The notes below the pieces were generated by a model. That model saw nothing but the letters and a program-made list of their open reading frames with translations. It was not told the DNA's origin and did no database searches. A DNA stretch of 64,000 nucleotides, taken from assembly GCA_019637805.1 (NCBI GenBank), contig JAHBVB010000002.1, positions 852,981-916,980 of the forward strand, given 5' to 3'. The position numbers were made by a program, and so were the translations under genes. The DNA is from Anaerolineales bacterium. GTDB lineage: Bacteria; Chloroflexota; Anaerolineae; Anaerolineales; UBA11579. Below are positions 39,933 through 48,316 of the stretch, one piece after another (positions within the stretch are counted from its first letter, which is position 1; each line of letters opens with the position of its first letter).

Positions 39933-42515
39933 CTAACCCAACACCTTCTGGATCATCTCAAACCCAGGCAGCGGGGCCTTGAACTTGAAGAAATCCTTCC
40001 ACGGATCGCCGCCCTGCTCCAGGCGGGAAAAGATATTGGCGATTGTGAAGGACTGGGAGGTCAGATCAGGGTTGTCCAGCTCATCCCAGGACAGCGGCGC
40101 AGCCACCGGCGCACCCGGCTTGGCGCGCAGCGTGTAAGGCGCCACGCTGGTGTGCCCGTAACGGTTGCGCAAATGGTCCAGGAACACGCGACCTTTGCGC
40201 TTCTCTTTGCGGAACTGGGTGGTGAACTTGCTGTCCTCGCGCTCCAACTTGCGGCAGACCGCCTTAGCAAACAAGGTGATCGCCTCATACTCATGCTCCG
40301 GCTGCAACGGCACGGCCACATGCAAACCGCGTGAGCCGGTCGCCATCAAGAAGGAGGGCAGACCCATCTCGGCCAGCATGTTGCGCAGGTCCGCCGCCCC
40401 GGAACGCACCACCTCCCAACCGTCCTCGGTGGACGGGTCTAGGTCAAAGACGATCTTGTCTGGGTGCTCCAGGTGCTGGGCGCGGCTCAGCCAGTGGTGC
40501 AGCGTCAGGGCCGCCATCTGCGCCAGGTAGACCAGGCTGGCCGCGTTGTTGGCCATGCTCTGCATCTGGGTTTCGGTGTCAGACACCTTGACTTCGACCA
40601 GGTCTATATATTTGGGGAAATAGTCTGGCGTTTCTTTGTGGTAAAAGCCCTTGGTGCCGATCCCGTTAGGGAAACGCTCCAAATTCAGCGGCCGATCTTG
40701 GATATGCGGCAGTATGAAAGGTGCAACGCGCTCGTAATAGTCAATCACTTCGCCCTTGGTGATTCCGTCGGGGTAGAGCGCCTTATCCAGATTGGTCAGC
40801 TTGATCTTGTGCCCGTCCACAATGCGCGTGGTGTCAGTGTTCAGGCTGCCGCGTTTGGCAGGGCTTGCCTCATCGTCGGCCCACTCCGGCTCTGGGCCCG
40901 CCGTCTCACGCGTGACCTGTTGCGGGTCAATGTCATTGCGCAGTCCCAAAAAGCGCGGGTGGCGCATTTTGTTGGCGCTAGTCCATTCACCATAACCCAC
41001 CTGGGCCACCAGGACTGGTTTCACCCAGTGCACGCCGCTTTTGGGCAGCAGTTCGTCGGGCGCAAAAGGGTTCTCATCACTGGCCAGGTGATCCAGTTGC
41101 GCAGCAATATCCCGGATGCCCCCATCGCTGAAGCCCGTGCCCACCCCGCCGGCAAACTGCAGTTTGGTTTCCCCGGGCGGGTAGTAACCCACCAACAGCG
41201 AACCAAAACCGCGCATGCCGGCCTTGCCTTCCGTATATCCGCCCACCACCATTTCCTGCTGGCGCACACATTTGAACTTAAGCCACAGGGGCGAGCGGCG
41301 GTGCTGGTAAGCCGCATTGGCGTCCTTGGCAATGATGCCTTCCAGACCCTCCTTGCAGGCCTGCGCCAGCAGCTGCAGGCCGCCGCCGGTCTGGTGTTGG
41401 GTGTAACGCAGCGGGTCGCGATACTCCAGCATCCTCTCCAGCACATGCTTGCGCTCAATTTGCGGCAGGGCTGTGGTGCTATAACCTTCGTAATAAAGCA
41501 CATCGAAGGCATATAGGAAGACGGGCACCTCTTTCAGCAGTTCCTTTTTAGGCTTCTGCACATGCATGCGCTGCTGCATCATTTCGAAGCTGGGCCGGCC
41601 GTTGTCAAAGGCCACGATCTCGGCATCCAGCACAAAATCCCCATGCCCCTGCTCCAGCAGTGCCGCCACCAGCTCTGGGTACTGGCTGGTGATCAGCAGC
41701 TGATTGCGCGAGATCAGCTGCACTTGGTCTCCCTTGCGGTAGACCAGGCAGCGCTGGCCGTCCAGTTTTTGCTCATACAGCCAGTTGGGGCGTTCAAAGG
41801 GTTTGTCGGCGGCGGTGGCCAGCATCGGCGCCAGCCAGCCGGGGTACGGCGCCGCGCGCAGCTTGGGCCGCAGCGCCTCCGGCACATCGCGCAAAGCAGG
41901 GGGCATGGCCGCCCGCTCGCTCTCCTCCCACAGCTCTTCGATCGTCTTGCCGCTCTTGATCGATTGGGGGAACTCACTGACCAGATCGCGCTCCGGGTCC
42001 GCTTCGCTGTCCTTCATCTTGACCATCAGCCAGCTGTTTTCGGCATCTCGGAATTTGGTGCGCACCAGGGCATAGGCCCCGCGCAGTTTTTCGCCGCTCA
42101 GTCGCACTTCGATCAAGCCCTGCTCATACGACTCTTGCATGCTGAACGGTTTGCGCTTGTCTCCGCGGATATTGGTGTAGGTGCCACTGTCCCAGACAAT
42201 GATCGGGCCAGCCCCATACTGGCCTTTGGGGATCACGCCCTCAAAGGTCAGGTATTCCATCGGGTGGTCTTCGGTCTCCACCGCCAGCCGCTTCACTTGC
42301 GGATCGGTCGACGGCCCTTCCGGCACCGCCCAAGACTTGAGCACGCCGTCCACTTCCAAGCGTACATCGTAGTGCAAGCGGGTGGCGTCGTGCTTCTGCA
42401 CTACAAAACGCAAAGCCCCCGGTGCGGCAAATTCTGCCGCACCAGTAGGCTCGTTGGTGGCCTGAAAGTCGCGCTTTTGGCGATATTCAGTGAGTTTGTC
42501 AGAGGGGCGGGCCAC
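39933..42515 (-). CDS. ligD: ATP-dependent DNA ligase LigD (phosphoesterase-ligase-polymerase)
   Basis: The 860-residue protein joins broken ends in bacterial non-homologous end joining. The 3'-phosphoesterase domain comes first (about residues 30-150, with H-D-A-T-R-L-H-Y-D-V-R-L). The ligase domain follows, with catalytic K250 in E-Q-K-L-D-G-Q-R. The primase-like polymerase domain is last (about 575-860, from L-T-N-L-D-K-A-L-Y-P). This order is that of Pseudomonas LigD, not the mycobacterial order. The start is a GTG 15 nt after the ku stop, with only a weak ribosome binding site. Ku and LigD form a two-gene operon. Confidence 0.93.
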   Translation of the reverse strand: MARPSDKLTEYRQKRDFQATNEPTGAAEFAAPGALRFVVQKHDATRLHYDVRLEVDGVLKSWAVPEGPSTDPQVKRLAVETEDHPMEYLTFEGVIPKGQYGAGPIIVWDSGTYTNIRGDKRKPFSMQESYEQGLIEVRLSGEKLRGAYALVRTKFRDAENSWLMVKMKDSEADPERDLVSEFPQSIKSGKTIEELWEESERAAMPPALRDVPEALRPKLRAAPYPGWLAPMLATAADKPFERPNWLYEQKLDGQRCLVYRKGDQVQLISRNQLLITSQYPELVAALLEQGHGDFVLDAEIVAFDNGRPSFEMMQQRMHVQKPKKELLKEVPVFLYAFDVLYYEGYSTTALPQIERKHVLERMLEYRDPLRYTQHQTGGGLQLLAQACKEGLEGIIAKDANAAYQHRRSPLWLKFKCVRQQEMVVGGYTEGKAGMRGFGSLLVGYYPPGETKLQFAGGVGTGFSDGGIRDIAAQLDHLASDENPFAPDELLPKSGVHWVKPVLVAQVGYGEWTSANKMRHPRFLGLRNDIDPQQVTRETAGPEPEWADDEASPAKRGSLNTDTTRIVDGHKIKLTNLDKALYPDGITKGEVIDYYERVAPFILPHIQDRPLNLERFPNGIGTKGFYHKETPDYFPKYIDLVEVKVSDTETQMQSMANNAASLVYLAQMAALTLHHWLSRAQHLEHPDKIVFDLDPSTEDGWEVVRSGAADLRNMLAEMGLPSFLMATGSRGLHVAVPLQPEHEYEAITLFAKAVCRKLEREDSKFTTQFRKEKRKGRVFLDHLRNRYGHTSVAPYTLRAKPGAPVAAPLSWDELDNPDLTSQSFTIANIFSRLEQGGDPWKDFFKFKAPLPGFEMIQKVLG

Positions 42516-42530
42516 AGCGCAATTCCGTGC

Positions 42531-43385
42531 TTAGGCGTCTACGCTGGTCTTGCTCTTCTCCAGGCTGGCCTGCAGGATCTTGAGCAGGTCATCGTCATCC
42601 GTGGCTTCCGGCTTGGCGCTGACCATGGCCGTCACATCAATGCCCTGGGCCTTCTGCTCGATGATGTGCTTGATCTCATCGGTGAAGGTGTCCCGATACT
42701 GGGCCGGGTCAAACGACTCGGTAAGCTGCTCCACCAGGTTCAGCGCCAGCTCCAGCTCCTTCTCTTTCATCGCATCCGAGCCGGGCAGGTCCAGATGTTC
42801 ACGCTCCCGGATCTCAGACTGGAAGCGGATCTGGTTGAGGATCAGCGCGTCACCCTCGGCCTTGAGGATCGCCAAATTCTCTTTGGTGCGTAAGATGAAT
42901 TTGCACACTGCCACTTTTTTGGACGCCTTCAATGCCTCACGCAGCAGGACATAGGCACGCGCCGAGGTCTTGTCTGGCGCGGTGTAATACGGCTTCTCAA
43001 AGTAAATACTGTCGATCTCAGCCTCGTCAGTAAAGGTCAAGATCTCGACGGACTGCGTTTTTTTCGGGCTGGCCTGCTTGATGTCCTCTTCGTCGATCAC
43101 TACATAGACATCTTCTTCGATCTCGTAGCCTTTGATGATGTCTTCATAGGGGACTTCCTGGCCATCATTGGCAGCCACGCGCAGGTACTTGATGCGCGAA
43201 AGGTCACCACGGCGCAGTTGATTGAAGGAAATTTGGTACTCCTGCGTGGCGGAAAACAGTTTTATCGGGATATTGATCAAACCAAAAGCGATCGCCCCGG
43301 ACCAAATCGCCCTGGCCCCACCGGCGGCTTTTTTCTGGCCTTTTTCCTTGCTGCTTTTCTCTTCAGAATCCTTGGCTTTGGGCAT
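42531..43385 (-). CDS. ku: Ku protein
   Basis: The 284-residue protein binds DNA ends as a homodimeric ring and recruits LigD. It starts its core with A-I-W-S-G-A-I-A-F-G-L-I-N-I-P-I-K-L-F. It also shows I-K-G-Y-E-I-E-x-D-x-Y-V-V-I-D and Y-F-E-K-P-Y-Y in the usual places. A Lys-rich N-terminal stretch of about 22 residues precedes the core, and a short C-terminal tail follows. GAGGTGA lies before the start. It is the first gene of the ku-ligD operon. Confidence 0.95.
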   Translation of the reverse strand: MPKAKDSEEKSSKEKGQKKAAGGARAIWSGAIAFGLINIPIKLFSATQEYQISFNQLRRGDLSRIKYLRVAANDGQEVPYEDIIKGYEIEEDVYVVIDEEDIKQASPKKTQSVEILTFTDEAEIDSIYFEKPYYTAPDKTSARAYVLLREALKASKKVAVCKFILRTKENLAILKAEGDALILNQIRFQSEIREREHLDLPGSDAMKEKELELALNLVEQLTESFDPAQYRDTFTDEIKHIIEQKAQGIDVTAMVSAKPEATDDDDLLKILQASLEKSKTSVDA

Positions 43386-43562
43386 GATTCACCTCGTTTT
43401 CTATGGCGATTTCCTATTATATTGGCTTTGCAAGGCTTTTGCGTTTGCGAATATGTGGGGAACTTTTCCTCAACACTCCACGTTTAGATATCAGGGCTTT
43501 CGTGCTTGATTTCCGGGCCGCGAATGCTACAATCAAAGTGAGGCTCTACATTAGGAGACGGT

Positions 43563-44765
43563 ATGACTGCTAAATCACGGAAAGACGGAATCATTGGATT
43601 GGTCCTGCTTGCGTTGCTGCTGGGGGCGTGTCGCGCGCCCACGCCTGACACAAACACGGCGCCTACACAGGACATCAACGCGCTGTATACCCAAGTGGCT
43701 GGCACCCTCATCGCTCAGGGGCAGCAGCAGCCGGACTCCTCCGGCGGCCAGGCAGAACAGCCGACCCAGACCCCCATCGTGGTCACGGCTACCTATACCT
43801 CGACTCCGGAGATCGTCGAATCGCCAACACCATCAGCAACCAGCGTACCGCCCACCGCTGCGACTGCCTGCAACCAGGCCACCTTCGTCGCTGATATTAG
43901 CATCCCCGATAACACCCAGATCGGCAGAGGCAACACCTTCACCAAGACCTGGCGCATCCGCAACAGCGGCACCTGCACTTGGGACAAGGACAGCTATGAC
44001 ATCATCTACGAAGGCGGCACCAACCTGGCAGACAAGAGCACCTTTGACCTGCCAAAGACCGTCGCTCCCGGCGAAACGGTGGACATCTCCATCCCGATGA
44101 AGGCGCCCAATGACAACGGCACCTACCGCAGCAACTGGATGCTGCGCACCGGTTCCGGCGCCAAGTTCGGCGTGAACGGCTCGGCCAACAGCGCCGGTGT
44201 ACCCTTCTTCGCCATAATCCGTGTGGGCGCAGGCGGTTCAGGTGGCGGCAATACCGGCGGCGGCAATGTGCGCTATGACTTCGCCGCAAACTACTGCGAT
44301 GCCAAGTGGTCCAGCAACACCAAGAACAACCTACCCTGCCCGGGCGCCAACCAGGGCAGTGACGGCTTCGTGTTGGTGTTGCAAGACCCCGCCCTGGAGC
44401 ACCGCAAGGAAGACGAACCCGCCATCTGGATGCGCCCCAACCATGCCGGTTCTGGCTACATCAGCGGGCAGTTCCCCAAGTATGAAGTGCGCAACAATGA
44501 CCATTTCGTAGCCGTGATCGGCTGTCTGGACCCCAGCACCAATTGCCGGCTGACCTTTAAGCTCAGCTACCTGCGCCCTAATGGCAACGAGGTGGTGCTG
44601 GGCACTTGGGATGAGAAATTCGACAACCTGTCGCGCACCATCGACATTGACCTCTCCTCTCTGGCGGGCACTGAAGTGCGCTTCATCCTGACCGTGGAGA
44701 CCGGCAACCAGAACTATCAGCACGCCAACGGCTACTGGTTCGTGCCACAAATTGTCCGCAAGTAA
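43563..44765 (+). CDS. Lipoprotein with NBR1-type Ig-like domain
   Basis: The 400-residue protein has a lipoprotein signal ending L-L-L-G-A-C at about residue 23. A Thr/Pro/Gln-rich spacer follows. The NBR1-like Ig domain covers about residues 105-225, with F-T-K-T-W-R-I-R-N-S-G-T-C-T-W-D near its start. A Gly-rich linker leads to a C-terminal beta-rich domain of about 170 residues with several Cys. It should sit on the outer face of the membrane. The function is unknown. AGGAG lies 7 nt before the ATG, and an extended -10 TGCTACAAT lies further up. It ends in a strong terminator. Confidence 0.82.
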   Translation: MTAKSRKDGIIGLVLLALLLGACRAPTPDTNTAPTQDINALYTQVAGTLIAQGQQQPDSSGGQAEQPTQTPIVVTATYTSTPEIVESPTPSATSVPPTAATACNQATFVADISIPDNTQIGRGNTFTKTWRIRNSGTCTWDKDSYDIIYEGGTNLADKSTFDLPKTVAPGETVDISIPMKAPNDNGTYRSNWMLRTGSGAKFGVNGSANSAGVPFFAIIRVGAGGSGGGNTGGGNVRYDFAANYCDAKWSSNTKNNLPCPGANQGSDGFVLVLQDPALEHRKEDEPAIWMRPNHAGSGYISGQFPKYEVRNNDHFVAVIGCLDPSTNCRLTFKLSYLRPNGNEVVLGTWDEKFDNLSRTIDIDLSSLAGTEVRFILTVETGNQNYQHANGYWFVPQIVRK

Positions 44766-44775
44766 TTTCTGCACC

Positions 44776-44810
44776 CCAAAAGAGGCGCACGAATGTGCGC
44801 CTCTTTTTTT
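44776..44810 (+). terminator. Terminator of the NBR1-domain lipoprotein gene
   Basis: AAAGAGGCGCAC and GTGCGCCTCTTT arms, loop GAAT, with a T run. Confidence 0.93.
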
Positions 44811-44866
44811 GGTGTAGAGTTATCAATGATAAAATCCCTATCATTTTTATGTACCTGAGGTGAAAG

Positions 44867-45196
44867 ATGGCTAAATTTGTAATCGAACTGGGTAAAGGCG
44901 GGTATCGCTTCAACCTGCTGGCTGGCAACAACGAACCCATCCTGCACAGCGAGACCTACACCAACAAAGCCGGCGCCAAGCGCGGCATCGCTTCCGTGCA
45001 AAAGCACGCAGGTGACGACAAGAACTACCAGCGCAAAACCGCCAAGAACGGTGCGCCCTACTTCAACCTGCGCGCCCGCAACAATAAGGTGATCGGTACC
45101 AGCGAAATGTATTCCGGGACCTCTGCGATGGAAAATGGCGTTAAAGCTGTGAAAGAAGCCGCCAAGAAAGCCAGCGTAGAAGACCGTAGCAAGTAA
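44867..45196 (+). CDS. YegP/DUF1508 family protein
   Basis: The 109-residue protein consists of two DUF1508 units. Each has the pattern Y-R-F-N-L-x-A-x-N-x-x-x-I-x-x-S-E-x-Y, near residues 11-52 and 62-98. This is the usual two-unit YegP layout; its function is unknown. GAGGTGA lies 6 nt before the ATG. The upstream TAAAAT (44830-44835) sits inside overlapping AATGATA/TATCATT inverted repeats. Confidence 0.88.
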   Translation: MAKFVIELGKGGYRFNLLAGNNEPILHSETYTNKAGAKRGIASVQKHAGDDKNYQRKTAKNGAPYFNLRARNNKVIGTSEMYSGTSAMENGVKAVKEAAKKASVEDRSK

Positions 45197-45275
45197 ACCC
45201 AAATTTTGCTTGTTTTCATCTGGCATTTATAGTAGAGTTAGCTAAGCAGTTATCTTGAAAGGAGATTTTTTCATC

Positions 45276-45446
45276 ATGCGTCTTACCCCCCCGACCAAAG
45301 TTGTGTTTTGGATCTCTGCGATCCTGACCGTGGTTGCCCTGCTGGGCGCCCTCGGTGTGGTTGCCGCCTTGGCCCCGTATGCCGCTTGGCTCGCCATTGC
45401 TGGCGCGGCCATTCTGCTGGCCGGCAACGCCCTCAAGGGCTTCTAA
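45276..45446 (+). CDS. Small two-helix membrane protein
   Basis: The 56-residue protein has two membrane segments (about residues 8-29 and 33-51) and little else. It is not assigned to a family. ATG 45276 has AGGAG 11 nt upstream. A longer frame from 45255 starts before that site. A possible promoter is TTGCTT, 16 nt, TATAGT near 45228. It ends at a bidirectional terminator. Confidence 0.6.
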   Translation: MRLTPPTKVVFWISAILTVVALLGALGVVAALAPYAAWLAIAGAAILLAGNALKGF

Positions 45447-45463
45447 TTCATTCACAGCACAAT

Positions 45464-45493
45464 ACAAAAAGGCTGCCTTTCGGCAGCCTTTTT
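45464..45493. terminator. Bidirectional terminator
   Basis: AAAAAGGCTGCC and GGCAGCCTTTTT around a TTTC loop, between the small membrane protein gene and the FAH gene. Confidence 0.93.
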
Positions 45494-45509
45494 GTATTTA
45501 ACCTAGGAC

Positions 45510-46280
45510 TCAGTGCGGCGGCTCGGCGCGCACCGGGTTGCGCAGCTCACCCAACCCCTCGATGCTGCTGACCAGCTCATCACCATCGACAAGCGGCCCC
45601 ACCCCAGCCGGAGTGCCTGTGAGCAAAATGTCGCCCGGCTCCAGGGTCATTACAGAAGAGGCATAGGCAATCAATTGCAGCACGGGGAAGACCATGTCCC
45701 GCGTAGAGCCCATTTGGCGCAATTCCCCATTGACATTGCAGGTCACCACCGCATCCGCAGGGTCAAAATCCGTCTCGATCCAAGGGCCAACCGGGCAAAA
45801 AGTGTCGAAGCCTTTGCCACGCGTCCATTGCCCATCGCGGCGCTGCAAGTCACGCGCCGTGACGTCATTGGCGATCGTGTAACCCAGGATGGCGGCCTTG
45901 GCCGTCTCCGGGTTGAGCCAGCGGCTGCGCTGGCCGATGACCACGGCCAACTCAGCCTCATGCTCCACCCGCTGGGTCTGCGGCGGCAAAAAGATGGTGC
46001 CGCCCGGCCCTACAATGGAAGACGGCGGCTTGAGGAACAGAAGCGGCACTTCGGGCACATCCACATCATGCTCCTGGGCATGGGCCACGTAATTACGCCC
46101 CACACAAATGATCTTGCTGGGCTCAACCGGAGAGAGCAAGTCCACTTTCTCTAACTCAATGTCCGCTTCGTCGCGCCGGAAAGCGGCAAACGGACTGCCC
46201 TCGATCAGGCCGACCTTGTCATCCAAGAGCCAGCCATACTGCGGCGCCCCGCCCGCCTGGGAAAAACGAATAATCTGCAT
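45510..46280 (-). CDS. Fumarylacetoacetate hydrolase (FAH) family protein
   Basis: The 256-residue protein has the FAH fold. I-I-C-V-G-R-N-Y begins the catalytic domain, F-L-K-P-P-S-S-I-V-G-P precedes the metal site, and metal-binding acidic residues lie in E-H-E-A-E-L-A-V-V-I-G. T-I-A-N-D-V-T-A-R-D-L-Q and D-I-L-L-T-G-T-P-A-G-V-G complete it. Members cleave acylpyruvates or isomerise related diacids. The exact substrate is open. It lies 3 nt downstream of an RpiR-type regulator, which probably controls it. Confidence 0.9.
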   Translation of the reverse strand: MQIIRFSQAGGAPQYGWLLDDKVGLIEGSPFAAFRRDEADIELEKVDLLSPVEPSKIICVGRNYVAHAQEHDVDVPEVPLLFLKPPSSIVGPGGTIFLPPQTQRVEHEAELAVVIGQRSRWLNPETAKAAILGYTIANDVTARDLQRRDGQWTRGKGFDTFCPVGPWIETDFDPADAVVTCNVNGELRQMGSTRDMVFPVLQLIAYASSVMTLEPGDILLTGTPAGVGPLVDGDELVSSIEGLGELRNPVRAEPPH

Positions 46281-46283
46281 TTC

Positions 46284-47135
46284 TTATGCTTTGCCCACTC
46301 TGGCCGCGGCCAGGCGTTTTTGGGCCCTTTCCACTTTGGATTGCATTTGCTTGTACTCATCGGCAAAACGCCAACGCAGCGCCCTGCCAATGGTATACAC
46401 CATGGCGGACAACACCACGGGGGCATTGTCGCTTTGCTCCTGGCTTTGCACCTCGATCACGATGCTGGCTCGCTGGGCAGCCGCAAATGAGGCGCTGCCC
46501 ACCAGGGCCGCGCTGGGCATCCCGGCTGTTTTGGCCCAGGCCAGCGCGGCCGGGATGGTTTCGCCCTGGTCAGTCATATCAATGATGAACAAAAAATCAC
46601 TGGGGAGCGCAGCGGCCAGGCTGGCAGCCAGGCTGCGTTCATCGCTGGGCAGCGGCAAGCAAACCATGCCCACTGCCCGCAGCAAACGCGCCAGCTCACC
46701 CAAGATGAATTGGCCTTGCGAGTCCGCCAGCAACAGCACGCGCCCAGCTGACTTGAGCGCGGTCAGCAGCTGCTCCAAGGGCTCGGGGTCCAGCATACGC
46801 CGGCGGCGCTCCATAGTTTCGCTGAGGTCCTTAAAAGCCGTATCGGTGAGCGCCGGCAGGCTGTCTGGCTTGACGCTCTCCCTGGGCCGCAACATCAGGT
46901 CTTGAATCACGCGCGCCTTAATTTCGGCCTGAAGTTCAGGGAAGCCGGAATAGCTGAGCGCTTGGGCGAAGCGCACCACCGTGGCAGAGTCGACGTCCAC
47001 CGCATGGGCCAGTTCTGAGGCCGTCATCAGCGCGGCGTGCACGTAAGAATCCAGTATATAATCAGCCAGCCGCTGAAAGCTCTTGGAGAGCCCCGGGCGG
47101 GCAGCGCGAATCCGCTCTGCATAGGTCGCAGCCAT
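46284..47135 (-). CDS. MurR/RpiR family regulator with SIS domain
   Basis: The 283-residue protein has an N-terminal RpiR HTH: L-A-D-Y-I-L-D, then T-A-S-E-L-A-H-A-V-D-V-D-S-A-T-V-V-R-F. A SIS sugar-phosphate-binding domain lies near residues 125-250. These regulators sense sugar phosphates or related compounds. A minus-strand TATAGT (47147-47142), with TG at the extended position, ends 6 nt before the ATG, so the mRNA is probably leaderless. An inverted repeat TGCAAC-4 nt-GTTGCA at 47177-47192 may be its operator. It leads a two-gene operon with the FAH gene. Confidence 0.88.
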   Translation of the reverse strand: MAATYAERIRAARPGLSKSFQRLADYILDSYVHAALMTASELAHAVDVDSATVVRFAQALSYSGFPELQAEIKARVIQDLMLRPRESVKPDSLPALTDTAFKDLSETMERRRRMLDPEPLEQLLTALKSAGRVLLLADSQGQFILGELARLLRAVGMVCLPLPSDERSLAASLAAALPSDFLFIIDMTDQGETIPAALAWAKTAGMPSAALVGSASFAAAQRASIVIEVQSQEQSDNAPVVLSAMVYTIGRALRWRFADEYKQMQSKVERAQKRLAAARVGKA

Positions 47136-47141
47136 TGAGGC

Positions 47142-47147
47142 ACTATA
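47142..47147 (-). promoter_or_regulatory. -10 box of the RpiR/FAH operon
   Basis: Minus-strand TATAGT with an upstream TG ends 6 nt before the ATG. Confidence 0.6.
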
Positions 47148-47176
47148 GCACAGAAAATTGCAGACCGCACATGAAG

Positions 47177-47192
47177 TGCAACCCGTGTTGCA
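47177..47192. repeat. Inverted repeat between the RpiR gene and tRNA-Val
   Basis: TGCAAC, CCGT, GTTGCA. It is centred about 50 bp upstream of the predicted RpiR transcript start and may be an operator. Confidence 0.35.
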
Positions 47193-47204
47193 GTACGCTT
47201 CGGG

Positions 47205-47210
47205 TACAAT
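47205..47210 (+). promoter_or_regulatory. -10 box of tRNA-Val
   Basis: TACAAT ends 10 nt before the tRNA. No clear -35 hexamer is seen. Confidence 0.4.
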
Positions 47211-47220
47211 TTTGTCGATC

Positions 47221-47294
47221 GGGCGAGTAGCTCAGTTGGTTAGAGCGCTTCCCTTACAAGGAAGATGTCGTAGGTTCGAGTCCTATCTCGCCCA
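47221..47294 (+). tRNA. tRNA-Val (TAC)
   Basis: The cloverleaf has acceptor arms GGGCGAG/CTCGCCC with discriminator A and D-arm GCTC/GAGC. The anticodon stem CTTCC/GGAAG has loop CTTACAA (anticodon TAC at 47255-47257), and the T-arm contains GGTTCGAGTCC. CCA is not encoded. A terminator follows at once. Confidence 0.95.
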
Positions 47295-47327
47295 CTAGGG
47301 CGCCGTTAGGCGCCCTAGTATTTTTTA
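47295..47327 (+). terminator. Terminator after tRNA-Val
   Basis: CTAGGGCGCC and GGCGCCCTAG arms, loop GTTA, then TATTTTTT. The ZIP gene starts only 3 nt later. Confidence 0.92.
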
Positions 47328-47329
47328 TT

Positions 47330-48067
47330 ATGGAAACTAGCGTTTGGTCGGTTTTTTGGGTAGCCATGGCCACCGCCGCCGCTTGCGGCTTGGGCGCGCT
47401 GCCCTTCTTCTTTGTCCACAACTTTTCCCGGCGCTGGCTGGGAATATTCGGGGGTGCAGCCAGCGGCCTGATGTTGGGAGCCTCCTTCAGCCTGATCTTT
47501 GAAGCCCTGCCGCTCTCTGTGCCGCTGCTAATGCTGGGCTCGATCGCCGGCCTGGCAGGCATACATGCCCTGAACCAACGCCTAAAGCAAGACAAGAGCG
47601 CATCACTGCAAGCTCTACGCAAATCAGCCGGCGTTAAAACCATCCTGATTTTGGCGGCCATGACCATCCATTCCTTCGCAGAAGGCATTGGCATGGGTGT
47701 GGCCTATGGCGGTGGGGAACAACTGGGGCTGCTGATCGCCGTTGCCATTGCCATTCAAAATATCCCGGAGGGTTTGGCGATCGCACTCCTGATGGTGCCG
47801 CTGGGCACTTCGCCTTTGCGGGCCGCCTGGTGGGCCATCGTCTCTTCTCTGCCCCAACCCCTCATGGCAGTGCCTGCCTTCCTGGCGGTGACCTTGTTTA
47901 AACCTGTGCTGCCCCTTGGGTTGGGGCTGGCGGCCGGCGCCATGCTGTGGATGGTCTTTGCCGAAGTATTGCCCGAGGCTCTGGAGGATGCCCCCAAAGA
48001 AGTCGTAGCCGTCGTCGTGACGCTGTCTGTCACGGCGATGATCGCCTTGCAAGCCGTCTTGGGCTGA
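47330..48067 (+). CDS. ZIP family metal transporter
   Basis: The 245-residue protein has about eight membrane segments. The metal path motifs are I-H-S-F-A-E-G-I-G-M-G in one helix and N-I-P-E-G-L-A-I-A in the next, as in ZupT-type transporters for Zn2+, Fe2+ or Mn2+. Its length is typical. The ATG lies directly after the tRNA-Val terminator and no ribosome binding site or promoter is obvious, so how it is transcribed is unclear. A loose hairpin (TTTGTCC/GGACAAA, 48073-48097) lies downstream. Confidence 0.88.
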   Translation: METSVWSVFWVAMATAAACGLGALPFFFVHNFSRRWLGIFGGAASGLMLGASFSLIFEALPLSVPLLMLGSIAGLAGIHALNQRLKQDKSASLQALRKSAGVKTILILAAMTIHSFAEGIGMGVAYGGGEQLGLLIAVAIAIQNIPEGLAIALLMVPLGTSPLRAAWWAIVSSLPQPLMAVPAFLAVTLFKPVLPLGLGLAAGAMLWMVFAEVLPEALEDAPKEVVAVVVTLSVTAMIALQAVLG

Positions 48068-48316
48068 TGTCATTTGTCCCGCCCAAGGCAGGACAAACAG
48101 CAGGTGGCAAGCCAGGCCGGGCCGGCTATTCTATGGGTGCAAAGAACGCCGGAGCGAACATCTGGTACGGCCCAGCAACAAGGCTCTTTGCGGGAACGGA
48201 AGCATCACCATCCGTAGCCGAGGGCAAACTACCAGATGAGGCAACGAGCGCACCGCCGGCCAGAGGCGAACTGGTCTTAGCGAAAGCGCAAGTCAAGCCA
48301 AGCTCCGGCGTTTTCT
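48068..48316. other. Intergenic stretch without a supported gene
   Basis: These 249 bases between the ZIP gene and the DUF1801 gene hold an imperfect hairpin at 48073-48097 and nothing else that I can support. Confidence 0.5.
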
